The notes: generated from the sequence alone by a model not told the origin. A stretch of DNA of 64,000 nt from Halomonas salipaludis (GCF_002286975.1 NZ_NSKB01000006.1:248001-312000); one strand, 5' to 3'; shown: positions 38,113 to 46,921, numbered from the stretch's first letter. Program-made: numbers and translations.

Positions 38113-38259
38113 GTGTCGCCATCTGGAGACGCGGCATGGGGATTATGAAAGCAATGTTGAACGCCGCCAAAAACTGATGCCGAACGCTGTTCACGAACTA
38201 TACTCTGACTATCGCATTGCGCCGTCTGGCGCCAAGTCGAGAGACATCAGGAGGCAGGA

Positions 38260-38805
38260 ATGAACAAGTCAATCGTGATCGGGTCGACATTGGCGGTGCT
38301 GGGCCTGGGTGGTCTGGCGGTAGGCGCCTATCAGGTGCAGACCTTCGACCGTGAACCGACCTACGCCGATATCTTGAGCGTCGACACCGTGACCCGCAGC
38401 GTCGAGACGCCGCGCGAGGTCTGCGAAGACGTGGTGGTGCACCAGCAGGCGCCGAGCCGCGACCCCAACCGCCTGCTGGGTACCGCCGCCGGGGCGGTGG
38501 TCGGCGGCGTGCTGGGTAATCAGGTCGGCGGCGGCAGCGGCAAGAAGCTGGCCACCGTGGCCGGTGCCGTAGGCGGGGGCCTGGCCGGCCGCGAAGTCCA
38601 GGGCCGGGTCGAGGCCAACCAGGGCCGGACCACCACCCAGCGGCAGTGCAACACCGTAGTCGACACCCGCGAAGAGCACGAGGGCTACGACGTCGAGTAC
38701 CGCTTCGAGGATAGGGTCTACAGCGTACGCCTAGAGGAGGCGCCCCAGGGCAATCAGGTGCTGATGCAGGATGGGGTGCCGCAGTGGAATGTCCGCGAAG
38801 GCTGA
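38260..38805 (+). CDS. Glycine zipper 2TM domain envelope protein
   Basis: The 181-residue product starts with a hydrophobic span (about residues 5-24) lacking a lipobox, so it is probably membrane-anchored or secreted. The centre is a glycine zipper (LLGTAAGAVVGGVLGNQVGG, then GAVGGGLAGREVQG) of the Rick_17kDa/2TM type. A conserved region with CNTVVDTREEHEGYDVEYRF follows. AGGAGG precedes the ATG, and TATACT at 38199-38204 may be a -10 box. Function of the family is unclear, with envelope maintenance suggested. A strong terminator follows. Confidence 0.88.
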   Translation: MNKSIVIGSTLAVLGLGGLAVGAYQVQTFDREPTYADILSVDTVTRSVETPREVCEDVVVHQQAPSRDPNRLLGTAAGAVVGGVLGNQVGGGSGKKLATVAGAVGGGLAGREVQGRVEANQGRTTTQRQCNTVVDTREEHEGYDVEYRFEDRVYSVRLEEAPQGNQVLMQDGVPQWNVREG

Positions 38806-38823
38806 TTGCTAGCCGCGCCACTC

Positions 38824-38863
38824 ACGACACCGCCCGCGCCAATCGGCGCGGGCGGTGTCGTTT
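38824..38863 (+). terminator. Intrinsic terminator after the glycine-zipper gene
   Basis: A perfect 17-bp GC-rich stem (38824-38840 with 38845-38861) and the 4-base loop aatc are followed by a short TTT. It lies about 20 bases after the stop codon. Confidence 0.85.
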
Positions 38864-38901
38864 GCGGCAGCCAGTTTTCGTATTCAGGTTCTATCCGAAC
38901 A

Positions 38902-39060
38902 GTCGGCGAGCGACGGCCAGAGCTAGGCCTGTTCCCGACGGACCAACGCACTCCCCACATCCATGTGGGTCGCAAAGCAAAAATCGGCAAGAAGACGGAG
39001 TTTACTGGGGTGTAAATGAGTACTTCGAGCCGATTTTTAACGCCGTATGGCCGAGCGCAG
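38902..39060 (+). repeat. MITE-like dispersed element, copy 1
   Basis: This copy starts gtcggcgagcga and ends gccgagcgcag, with shared internal blocks including ggtgtaaatgag and gccgatttttaacgccg. These blocks occur in inverted orientation at 46218-46354. Its outer terminal repeats are degenerate compared with copy 2. It fills the spacer between the convergent glycine-zipper and synthetase genes. Confidence 0.75.
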
Positions 39061-39077
39061 CCACTGTTAGGACGCGC

Positions 39078-40457
39078 CTAGACCTGGCGCAGGTACCAGT
39101 CATACTCAAGCTGGCTAACCGCCTGCATCGCCTGGTCGCGCTCGGCCTGGCGGTTGGCCAGGTAGACGTGCAGGAAGCGCTCGCCGAGCGCTTCGGCCAG
39201 TACCTCGTCCTCGCCGAGCAGCGTCAGCGCCTGCTGCCAGCTATTGGTGAGGCTCGGCTCGCACTGGTCGTAGGCGTTGCCCTCGATCGGCGGCGGCGGT
39301 GTCAGCTGCTGGCGCAGGCCGTGATCGATGGAGGCCAGCAGCGTTGCCAGCAGCAAGTAAGGGTTGACGTCGGCGCCGGCCACGCGGTGCTCGATGCGTT
39401 TTGCGGCCTTGGGGCCGGAGGGGATGCGCACCGCCACCGAGCGGTTGTCGTAGCCCCAGGTCGGTGCCATGGGCACGTAGAGCCCGGGCTGGAAGCGCCG
39501 GAAGGAGTTGATGTTGGGAGCGAAGATCGCCATCGACGCCGGCATCAGGGCCAGCAGTCCGGCGACGGCGTGGTGCAGCGCAGGGGTACCCAGCGGATCG
39601 TCATCCGTGGCGGCGAAGACGTTGCGGCCGTGGGCGTCGAGCAGGCTGATGTGGACGTGGGTGCCGTTGCCGGCCTCGTCGCCGTAGGGCTTGGCCATGA
39701 AGGTGGCCTCGAAGCCGTGCTGGATGGCCACCCCCTTGATCAAGCGCTTGAGCAGCACCGAGCTGTCGCAGGCCTTGAGCACGTCGTCACAGTGGGTCAG
39801 ATTGATTTCGAACTGGCCGGGAGCGCACTCCTTGAGGGCGGTATCCAGCGGCAGCTGCTGGGCGGCGGCGGCGGCCTGGATGTCCTCGAGAAAATCGGCG
39901 TACTCGTCGAGCTCGTTGATCGAGTAGAGCTGGCTCTGGGAGGCGCGTTCGCCGGTGGTCGGCGAGCAGGGCGGCTGGGCGGAGCCGAGGGCGTCGCGGC
40001 TGCGGTCGACCAGGTAGAACTCCAGCTCCACGGCGACCACCGGGGTCAGGCCGGCGGCGGTGAAGCGCGCCAGCACTCGCTGCAGTACCTGACGCGGGTC
40101 GGCAAAGAAGCCGCTGCCGTCGGCATCGAACATGGTCATCAGCAGCTGCCCCTGACGCCCCTTGCGCAGCCAGGGGCAGGGTTTCAGGGTGCCGGCCACC
40201 GGGCGGCAGATGCGGTCGCCGTCGCCGCTGGCAAGGCCCAGGCCGGTCTCCTCGATGGTGTTGCCGTTGATATCGAGGGCGAACAGTGAGGCCGGCAGGT
40301 TGATGCCGGCACTGAAGGCCTTGGTCAGATTGTCGCGCGGGATGCGCTTACCGCGCATCACCCCGTTGAGGTCGCTGATCAGCAGGTCGACACTGTCGAT
40401 ATCGGGATGGCGCTCGAGAAAGGTCTCGGCCTCGCCAGCAGACGCGGTCACCGACAT
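39078..40457 (-). CDS. puuA: Gamma-glutamylpolyamine synthetase (glutamine synthetase family), second copy
   Basis: The 459-residue protein is a GlnA-like fold: LLISDLNGVMRGKRIPRDNL near residue 26, VELEFYLVDRS near 141, EINLTHCDD near 212 and NINSFRRFQPGLY. SDLNGVMRGKRIP is characteristic of PuuA-type ligases rather than GlnA. It is divergent from puuD, which starts 266 bases away and would act two steps later in the same pathway. It probably glutamylates putrescine or another diamine. The previous copy at 23095 is clearly diverged, so substrates may differ. Confidence 0.88.
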   Translation of the reverse strand: MSVTASAGEAETFLERHPDIDSVDLLISDLNGVMRGKRIPRDNLTKAFSAGINLPASLFALDINGNTIEETGLGLASGDGDRICRPVAGTLKPCPWLRKGRQGQLLMTMFDADGSGFFADPRQVLQRVLARFTAAGLTPVVAVELEFYLVDRSRDALGSAQPPCSPTTGERASQSQLYSINELDEYADFLEDIQAAAAAQQLPLDTALKECAPGQFEINLTHCDDVLKACDSSVLLKRLIKGVAIQHGFEATFMAKPYGDEAGNGTHVHISLLDAHGRNVFAATDDDPLGTPALHHAVAGLLALMPASMAIFAPNINSFRRFQPGLYVPMAPTWGYDNRSVAVRIPSGPKAAKRIEHRVAGADVNPYLLLATLLASIDHGLRQQLTPPPPIEGNAYDQCEPSLTNSWQQALTLLGEDEVLAEALGERFLHVYLANRQAERDQAMQAVSQLEYDWYLRQV

Positions 40458-40680
40458 GGGGAGTCCCTTGTAGTTGGAGTCATGGGGTCATCTTTTCCGA
40501 CCGGCGCGGGTGTTGTCAAATTATTTACGGTTGGTAGCTGGGCCGCACAATCCGCGTTCATCGCTTGATAGAGCCTGTTTTCGGGCTGTTTTCCGTCCGT
40601 TATGACGGCGTTGCAGGCCCGGTTGGAGGGTTGGCAGCGGCGTGTATGGCATGTAATGTTTAACAAAGAATAACAGCCCT

Positions 40681-40696
40681 GGCCCTGTATAGGGCC
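40681..40696. promoter_or_regulatory. Short palindrome upstream of puuD
   Basis: ggccct / agggcc with a 4-base loop lies 28 bases before the puuD start. It follows an AT-richer stretch (about 40645-40675, atgtaatgtttaacaaag). The divergent spacer 40458-40723 is the likely control region for both genes and a candidate target of the PuuR-like repressor. Confidence 0.3.
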
Positions 40697-40723
40697 CTAT
40701 TAGCGAGTAGTAAGGAGTCGTGT

Positions 40724-41500
40724 ATGTCCAGTCGACCGCTGGTCGGGGTCATTGCCTGCCGCCGCGAGGTGGAAGGCCACCCCGCGCATATGGTCACCGA
40801 TAAGTATCTCCAGGCGCTGCGCGACTATGGGCTTGCCCCGCTGGTGCTGCCGGTGTGGGAAGATGGCGGCGGCCTGGAGGCGGGCCTGCTCGCTGAGCTC
40901 GACGGCCTGCTGCTGACCGGCAGTTACACCAATGTGGCGCCGGCGCGCTATGGCGCCGAGCCGGCCCCACAGAATACCCGCGACGACCCGCATCGCGACG
41001 CCGCGGCGCTGGCCTGGATTCCTGCTGCGCTGGACCTGGGGGTGCCGCTGTTCGGCATCTGTCGCGGCTTCCAGGAGATCAACGTGGCGTTTGGCGGCAC
41101 CCTGCATCAGGCGCTGCAGGTGGTGCCGGGGCTGCTCGATCATCGCGAACCGCAGGGCGACAAGGCGAGCCAGTATGCGCCGAGCCATGACCTGACGATC
41201 CTGCCCGGTGGCCCGCTGGCGGCGCTGCATGCCTCGCCTGAGAGTCGCGTCAACTCGCTGCATCAGCAGGGTGTGGCCGAGCTGGGGCTGGGGCTGCGCG
41301 CCGAGGCAGTGGCGCCGGATGGGGTGATCGAGGCGCTGTCGGTGGAGGGCGCGCGGCGCTTCGCCCTGGCGGTGCAGTGGCACCCCGAGTGGCAGCCCGC
41401 CCAGCATCCTCTCTACGACGCCCTGTTTCACGGCTTCGCCGCGGCCTGCCGCGAGCGTGCCGCGGAACGTCGTGGCGCCACCATGCTGATCGACGCCTGA
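40724..41500 (+). CDS. puuD: Gamma-glutamyl-gamma-aminobutyrate hydrolase
   Basis: This 258-residue class I glutamine-amidotransferase-like hydrolase has its nucleophile Cys113 in FGICRGFQEINV and the triad completed by His220 and Glu222 (QWHPEW). PuuD cleaves gamma-glutamyl-GABA to glutamate and GABA, the last step of the gamma-glutamylation route. AAGGAG precedes the start. The aminotransferase gene follows 20 bases later in the same direction. Confidence 0.93.
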   Translation: MSSRPLVGVIACRREVEGHPAHMVTDKYLQALRDYGLAPLVLPVWEDGGGLEAGLLAELDGLLLTGSYTNVAPARYGAEPAPQNTRDDPHRDAAALAWIPAALDLGVPLFGICRGFQEINVAFGGTLHQALQVVPGLLDHREPQGDKASQYAPSHDLTILPGGPLAALHASPESRVNSLHQQGVAELGLGLRAEAVAPDGVIEALSVEGARRFALAVQWHPEWQPAQHPLYDALFHGFAAACRERAAERRGATMLIDA

Positions 41501-41520
41501 CACGCTGAGGAAATCGCACC

Positions 41521-42903
41521 ATGACCCATGATATCCAGGCGCTCGACCGCGCCCACTACCTGCACCCCTTCAGCGACTTCAAGGCGCTCAGTGAAGAGGG
41601 CAGCCGCGTCATCGTCAGCGCCCAGGGTGTGTATATCGTCGACGACCAAGGCAACCGCATCCTCGACGCCATGGCGGGGCTGTGGTGCGTCAATCTCGGC
41701 TACGGTCGCGAGGAGCTGGTCGACGCCGCCACCCGGCAGCTGCGCGAGCTGCCCTACTACAACAGCTTCTTCAAGACCACCCATCCGCCGGCGGTGAGGC
41801 TGGCCGAGATGCTGTGCCGGTTGGCGCCGGCGCATATCAATCGGGTGTTCTTCACCGGCTCGGGCTCCGAGGCCAACGACACCGTGCTGCGCATGGTGCG
41901 CCGCTACTGGGCGCTCAAGGGACGGCCCGACAAGCAGCTGGTGATTGCCCGCGAGAATGCCTATCACGGCTCCACTGTGGCCGGCATGAGCCTCGGCGGC
42001 ATGGCACCGATGCATGCCCAGGGCGGGCCGCTGGTGCCGGGCATCTGCCACATTCGCCAGCCCTACTGGTTCGGCGAGTCGAACGGTCAGGACCCCGAGG
42101 CCTTTGGCCGCGACTGCGCCGCGGCCCTGGAAGAGAGAATCCTGGCCCTCGGTGAAGAGCGGGTGGCGGCCTTTATCGCCGAGCCGGTGCAGGGCGCGGG
42201 GGGCGCGATCATTCCCCCCGAGAGCTACTGGCCGGCGGTCAAGGCGGTGCTCGACAAGTACGATATCCTGCTGGTGGTCGATGAGGTGATCTGCGGCTTC
42301 GGGCGGCTCGGCGAGTGGTTCGGCAGCATGCACTACGGCCTCGAGCCGGACCTGATGCCGATCGCCAAGGGGTTGTCGTCGGGCTACCTGCCGATTGGCG
42401 GAGTGCTGGTCGGTGACCGGGTCGCCGAGACGCTGATCGAGGAGGGCGGCGAGTTCTTCCACGGCTTCACCTACTCGGGGCATCCGGCCTGCGCCGCGGT
42501 GGCGCTCAAGAACCTCGAGCTGATGGAGAGCGAGGGTATTATCGAGCGGGTGCGCAATGATCTCGGTCCCTATCTGGCCCGGCGCTGGGCCGAGCTCGCC
42601 ACGCACCCGCTGGTTGGCGAGGCGCGTTCGCTGGGCCTGATCGGCGCCCTGGAGCTGGTCGATCCGGCCACCGGCGAGCGCTTCGACAAGTCGCTGGGCG
42701 CGGGCAACCTGTGCCGCGATATCTGCTTCGCCAGCGGGCTGGTGATGCGCTCGGTAGGCGATACCATGATCATTTCGCCGCCGCTGGTGATCGCTCACCA
42801 CGAGATCGATGAACTGGTGGACAAGGCTCGCGCGGCGCTGGACGAGACCGCGCGGCGCCTGGCCAACACCCCGACACCCCCATTGCAGGAGACCTTGGCA
42901 TGA
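41521..42903 (+). CDS. Class III aminotransferase (putrescine/GABA type, SpuC-like)
   Basis: The 460-residue PLP enzyme has the ring-stacking region GSGSEANDTVLRM (113-125), Asp254 (VVDEVICGFGRLG) and the Schiff-base Lys283 (IAKGLSSGYLPIGG). It resembles omega-amino acid or polyamine:pyruvate aminotransferases such as SpuC and YgjG more than ornithine enzymes. It would deaminate putrescine, cadaverine or a similar omega-amine to an aldehyde for the next gene. The stop overlaps the aldehyde dehydrogenase start (ATGA), so the two are coupled. Confidence 0.9.
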   Translation: MTHDIQALDRAHYLHPFSDFKALSEEGSRVIVSAQGVYIVDDQGNRILDAMAGLWCVNLGYGREELVDAATRQLRELPYYNSFFKTTHPPAVRLAEMLCRLAPAHINRVFFTGSGSEANDTVLRMVRRYWALKGRPDKQLVIARENAYHGSTVAGMSLGGMAPMHAQGGPLVPGICHIRQPYWFGESNGQDPEAFGRDCAAALEERILALGEERVAAFIAEPVQGAGGAIIPPESYWPAVKAVLDKYDILLVVDEVICGFGRLGEWFGSMHYGLEPDLMPIAKGLSSGYLPIGGVLVGDRVAETLIEEGGEFFHGFTYSGHPACAAVALKNLELMESEGIIERVRNDLGPYLARRWAELATHPLVGEARSLGLIGALELVDPATGERFDKSLGAGNLCRDICFASGLVMRSVGDTMIISPPLVIAHHEIDELVDKARAALDETARRLANTPTPPLQETLA

Positions 42904-44396
42904 GCACCCGTCCCACTACCCTGTCCGAGTGGCAGGCGCTGGCCGCCTCGCTGACCTTCGAGACCCGCGCCTTCGTCGACGACCAGTTCGTCGATGCGTT
43001 GAGCGGCGAGACCTTTGCCAGCGTCAACCCGGCCACCGGCGAGACCCTGGCCGAGGTGGCCAGCTGCGATGCCGCCGACGCCGAGCTGGCCGTCGAGCAC
43101 GCCCGCGCCGCCTTCGAGCGCGGCGAGTGGTCGCGGCTGGCGCCGGGCAGGCGCAAGGCGGTACTGCTGCGACTGGCGGACCTGATGGCGGCCCACAAGC
43201 ATGAGTTGGCGCTGCTCGATACCCTCGACATGGGCAAGCCGGTATCGAGTGCGCTGGGCGATATGGCCGGCGCCATCGGCTGCTTGCGCCATCAGGCCGA
43301 GTCCATTGACAAGCTCTACGGCGAGGTGGCGCCCACCGGCGAGGAGAGCCTGGGCCTGGTGCTGCGCGAGCCGCTCGGCGTGGTGGCGTCGATCGTGCCG
43401 TGGAACTTCCCGCTGATGATGACCGCCTGGAAGATCGCCCCGGCGCTGGCCGCCGGCAACAGCGTGATCCTCAAGCCCTCCGAGAAGTCGCCGCTGTCGG
43501 CGCTGCGCCTGGCCCAGCTGGCCCGGGAGGCGGGGCTGCCGCGTGGCGTGTTCCAGGTGCTGCCGGGCTTTGGCCACACCGTGGGCCGCGCGCTGGCGCT
43601 CTCCATGGGCGTCGACTGCCTGGCCTTCACCGGCTCGACCCAGGTCGGCAAGCAGCTGATGCAGTATGCCGGCGAGTCGAACCTCAAGCGCGTCTACCTG
43701 GAGTGCGGCGGCAAGAGCCCCAACCTGGTATTCGCCGACTGCAAGCACCTTGAGGCGGTGGCCGAGCACGCCGCGGCGGCGATCTTTCACAACCAGGGCG
43801 AGGTGTGCATCGCCGGTTCGCGGCTGTTGGTGGAGAACTCAATCCGCGAGGCGTTCGTTGACAAGGTGTTGGCCGCCGCCGAGCGCATGCAGCCCGGCGA
43901 CCCGCTGGACCCCGACAGCTTCATGGGCGCCATCGTCGACGAGACCCAGCATCGGCGCATTCTCGACTACATCCGTCAGGGTGTGGCCGAGGGCGCCCAG
44001 CTGCGCGGTGGCGGGGCGGCCCTGGAGCGCCCCGGCTACTTTATCGCGCCGACGGTATTCGACGGGGTGACGCCTGAGATGGCCATCGGTCGCGAGGAGA
44101 TCTTCGGGCCGGTACTGGCGGTATTCGGCTTCGACACCGAGGAGCAGGCCGTGGCCATGGCCAACGACAGCGACTACGGCTTGGCCGCCGGGCTGTGGAG
44201 CCAGGACATCGACCGCATCATGCGCGTCACCCGGCGCCTGCAGTCCGGCCAGGTGTTCGTCAATAACTGGGCCGGCGGCGACCAGAGCATGCCCTTCGGC
44301 GGGGTCAAGCAGTCGGGCAACGGCCGCGACAAGTCGCACCACTCGCTGGCGGAATACTCCTCGCTGAAGAGCGTATGGATCTCGCTGGAAGGCTGA
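42900..44396 (+). CDS. puuC: Aldehyde dehydrogenase (gamma-glutamyl-gamma-aminobutyraldehyde type, PuuC/PauC)
   Basis: The 498-residue NAD(P)-dependent aldehyde dehydrogenase has catalytic Glu268 (LECGGKSP) and Cys303 (NQGEVCIAGSR). The cofactor motifs PWNFPL and FTGSTQVGK are intact. Length and context match PuuC/PauC, which oxidises the aldehyde from the PuuB oxidases or from the aminotransferase. It overlaps the upstream aminotransferase by 4 bases, and puuD-aminotransferase-puuC appear to be one operon. Confidence 0.93.
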   Translation: MSTRPTTLSEWQALAASLTFETRAFVDDQFVDALSGETFASVNPATGETLAEVASCDAADAELAVEHARAAFERGEWSRLAPGRRKAVLLRLADLMAAHKHELALLDTLDMGKPVSSALGDMAGAIGCLRHQAESIDKLYGEVAPTGEESLGLVLREPLGVVASIVPWNFPLMMTAWKIAPALAAGNSVILKPSEKSPLSALRLAQLAREAGLPRGVFQVLPGFGHTVGRALALSMGVDCLAFTGSTQVGKQLMQYAGESNLKRVYLECGGKSPNLVFADCKHLEAVAEHAAAAIFHNQGEVCIAGSRLLVENSIREAFVDKVLAAAERMQPGDPLDPDSFMGAIVDETQHRRILDYIRQGVAEGAQLRGGGAALERPGYFIAPTVFDGVTPEMAIGREEIFGPVLAVFGFDTEEQAVAMANDSDYGLAAGLWSQDIDRIMRVTRRLQSGQVFVNNWAGGDQSMPFGGVKQSGNGRDKSHHSLAEYSSLKSVWISLEG

Positions 44397-44507
44397 TGAT
44401 TTGACCAGTGTTTTGGCGCCGCGGCGTGCTACCATGAGCCCGGCCTCGTAGGCGAATGTGCCGGCGGGGCCGAGTGCGTATTGTTCACCCGCTGGCGGAG
44501 CCGAGAC

Positions 44508-45827
44508 GTGACCCTTACCCCTGAGCAGATGGCGGCGCTGGCCGCCGGTGTGGCGTTTATCATCGCCTACCTACTGGCCAGCGCGCTCGCCGCGCGGCGC
44601 CAGGCTCGCGAGCGCCGCGCCGCCGAGGCAGCGCGCGAGGCGCTGAGCGCAACGCTTGCCGAGCGCGAGGCGGCGCTCAAGGCCGTCGAGCTGGAGCGCA
44701 CCCGCCTGGCCACTACCCTCGACCAGCAGCGCAGCCACTTCGAGCAGCAGCTGGCGCTGTTGCGTGACAGCCGCGAGCAGCTCAAGCAGGAGTTCGAGAA
44801 CCTCGCCAACGAGATTCTCGAGCGCAAGGGGCGCAGCTTCTCGGAGCTCTCCCAGCGCAATATCCACGGCCTGCTGCAGCCGCTGCAGGCGGAGATGAAG
44901 GGCTTTCGCGACAAGGTCGAGGCGATCCACCGCTTCGACACCGAGCAGCGCGCCAGCCTGCGCACCGAGCTGCAGCACCTGCAGGCCCTCAACCGCGAGA
45001 TCACCGACCAGGCCAGCCGCCTCACCGAGGCGCTGCAGGGCCAGAAGAAGCTGCAGGGCAACTGGGGCGAGCTGATGCTCGAGAACGTGCTCGAGGGCGC
45101 CGGCCTGCGCGCCGGCAAGGACTATCAGCGCGAGGTCAGCTTCACCACCGAGGCGGGGCGGCGGCGGCCTGACGCGCTGGTCTACCTGCCCCAGGGCAAG
45201 CACCTGGTGATCGACGCCAAGACCTCGCTTGCCGCCTATGTGCGCTACGTCAACGCCGACGACGAGGCGACCCGCGGCGAGGCGCTGGCGGCCCATGCCC
45301 GGGCGGTGGGTGAGCGCATCAACGAGCTTGCCGACAAGCACTACTACGACCTGCCGGGGCTCAACTCGCCGGATGTGGTGGTGATGTTCATTCCCGTGGA
45401 GTCGGCCTACGTCGAGGCGCTCCGGCACGATGAGTCGCTGTTCCAGCGTGCCTTGGAGCGCAACGTGCTGGTGGCAACGCCGACCACGCTGCTGACCAGC
45501 CTCAATATCGTGCGCCAGCTGTGGCGCTTCGAGGACCAGAGCCGGCATAGCGCCGAGCTGGCCAGTCGCGCCGAGAAATTCCACGCCAAGCTGCGCACCT
45601 TTCTCGCCAGCATGGAGGAGGTCGGTGGCAAGCTCGACGGCGCCCGCGAGAGCTACGACACCGCCATCGGCCAGCTGGTCAACGGCCGCGGCAACCTGAT
45701 CAAGCAGGCCGATGAGTTCCGCGAGCTGGGCGTAGCGGTCAAGCGCGAGCTGCCCGAGGCGCTGGTGGAGCGGGCGCGCCTGGAGCTGGATCCGGGGCAG
45801 GGGCGCCATGACGCCGGCAGCACTTAA
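44508..45827 (+). CDS. rmuC: DNA recombination protein RmuC
   Basis: GTG 44508 with GGAG upstream is preferred. TTG 44481 and ATG 44529 are alternatives in the same frame. The product of about 439 residues has an N-terminal membrane span (about residues 10-28) and a long coiled coil to about residue 180. The RmuC core follows (LQGNWGELMLENVLEGAGL, KDYQREVSF, LVIDAKTSL). RmuC limits inversions at short inverted repeats in E. coli and has a nuclease-like fold. It follows the polyamine operon but is probably separately expressed. Confidence 0.92.
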   Translation: MTLTPEQMAALAAGVAFIIAYLLASALAARRQARERRAAEAAREALSATLAEREAALKAVELERTRLATTLDQQRSHFEQQLALLRDSREQLKQEFENLANEILERKGRSFSELSQRNIHGLLQPLQAEMKGFRDKVEAIHRFDTEQRASLRTELQHLQALNREITDQASRLTEALQGQKKLQGNWGELMLENVLEGAGLRAGKDYQREVSFTTEAGRRRPDALVYLPQGKHLVIDAKTSLAAYVRYVNADDEATRGEALAAHARAVGERINELADKHYYDLPGLNSPDVVVMFIPVESAYVEALRHDESLFQRALERNVLVATPTTLLTSLNIVRQLWRFEDQSRHSAELASRAEKFHAKLRTFLASMEEVGGKLDGARESYDTAIGQLVNGRGNLIKQADEFRELGVAVKRELPEALVERARLELDPGQGRHDAGST

Positions 45828-45957
45828 CCAGATGTTCGGGTTGGGCTATCGCAGTCTCTCTAAGCGAGGAACGCTGGCGGCAGGTCGAAGAGGAGGTGGA
45901 TCAGTTCCGAGCAACGCTGCTACTGCGGGGCAGATGCTCCATCTAGGGGGGGGTGTT

Positions 45958-45987
45958 TTGTACAGTATTGGTATCGCTTTTGTATAG
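45958..45987 (+). promoter_or_regulatory. Possible promoter of the small DUF6435 gene
   Basis: TTGTAC at 45958-45963 resembles a -35 box and TGTATAGA at 45981-45988 a -10 region, about 17-19 bases apart. The stretch is clearly AT-rich for this genome and lies about 45 bases upstream of the small gene's start. Confidence 0.4.
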
Positions 45988-46031
45988 ATATTGGCGTAGT
46001 CTGGTCGCTCATCCAGCACCGGAGAGACGCC

Positions 46032-46199
46032 ATGGGGCTGTTCAGCCGCGATCCGAGCAAGAAGCTGCAGAAAGCGTACGAGCGCAAGCTGGAGCAGGCG
46101 ATGCTGGCGGCGCGCAACGGTGACATGCGCGCCAACGCCAGCCTCACCGAGGAGGCCGAGGCGCTGCGCCAGGAGATCGAGGCGCTAAAAGGCGACTAG
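46032..46199 (+). CDS. Small DUF6435 (Lacal_2735-like) protein
   Basis: A 55-codon frame from ATG 46032 encodes MGLFSRDPSKKLQKAYERKL, then QAMLAARNGDMRANASLTEE. The FSRDPSKKL...YE..L..AM.AARNGD pattern is that of the small Lacal_2735/DUF6435 family, charged and helical, of unknown function. GGAGAGACGCC precedes the start. The stop at 46197-46199 touches the terminal repeat of the MITE-like element. Confidence 0.75.
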   Translation: MGLFSRDPSKKLQKAYERKLEQAMLAARNGDMRANASLTEEAEALRQEIEALKGD

Positions 46200-46369
46200 G
46201 CTTTGTACGAAAACTGCCTGCGCTCGGCCATGCGGCGTTAAAAATCGGCTCGTGCGCGAGTCCGATCAAAATGCTCATTTACACCCCGTAAACTCGTGCG
46301 CGAGCCCGGTCCGTTTTCGCCGTTTTTTGCCTTGCCTGACCTTCGCTCGCCGACTTTTCGTACAAAGCC
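46199..46369 (-). repeat. MITE-like dispersed element, copy 2, with perfect terminal inverted repeats
   Basis: A 15-bp perfect inverted repeat (ggctttgtacgaaaa at 46199-46213, its complement at 46355-46369) bounds a 171-base non-coding element. Internal blocks match copy 1 at 38902-39060 in opposite orientation. ctag occurs at both outer edges (46196-46199 and 46370-46373 region). It sits exactly between the stop codons of the convergent DUF6435 and PuuR-like genes. Confidence 0.85.
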
Positions 46370-46921
46370 CTAGAAGGTCTTGGCTGGGGTGCAGCAGCTG
46401 ACCAGCCTGCAGGCCACATCGCCGGGGTTGCGGAAGCGGTGAGGCACATTGGTGTCGAAGTAGTAGGCCTCGCCGGCGCCCAGCACGCGGCTCTCGCCGC
46501 CCACGGTGATCTCGATCTCGCCCTCCAGTACCACGCCCGCTTCCTCGCCCTGGTGGGCGATCATCTCGCGGCCGGTGTCGCTACCGCCGGGGTAGGTCTC
46601 GATCATGAACGACAGCGCACGGCTGGCGCGGTTGGCGCCGACCAGCTTGAAGATCACCTCGCCGCTGCCCATGTCGGTCAGTTCGTCGGCCGAGTAGAAC
46701 ACCTGGTCGCGGCTCTCGAGGTCCATGGTGAAGAAGTCGCCGACGCTGATCGGAATGGCGTCGAGGATCTTCTTCAGCGAGCTGACCGAGGGGCTGACTT
46801 TGCCCTGTTCGATCAGCGACAGGCTCGAGTGGGTCACCCCGCAGCGCTTGGCAAGCTCGCGCTGTGATATGCCGCGCAGGGTGCGCAGTGCGCGCAGGCG
46901 TCCTCCGACATCGTCCGACAT
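46370..46921 (-). CDS. puuR: XRE-cupin transcriptional regulator (PuuR/PauR-like)
   Basis: Start at ATG 46921 gives 183 residues, near the 185 of E. coli PuuR. An upstream in-frame start (46972) overlaps the gatB end and lacks a good site. Residues about 7-62 form a HTH_XRE domain (ISQRELAKRCGVTHSSLSLI). Residues about 110-180 form a cupin (EEAGVVLEGEIEITVGGE, YYFDTNVPHRFRNPG). PuuR-type proteins repress polyamine catabolic genes and release DNA on binding putrescine. Proximity to the polyamine operon supports this role. Confidence 0.88.
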   Translation of the reverse strand: MSDDVGGRLRALRTLRGISQRELAKRCGVTHSSLSLIEQGKVSPSVSSLKKILDAIPISVGDFFTMDLESRDQVFYSADELTDMGSGEVIFKLVGANRASRALSFMIETYPGGSDTGREMIAHQGEEAGVVLEGEIEITVGGESRVLGAGEAYYFDTNVPHRFRNPGDVACRLVSCCTPAKTF

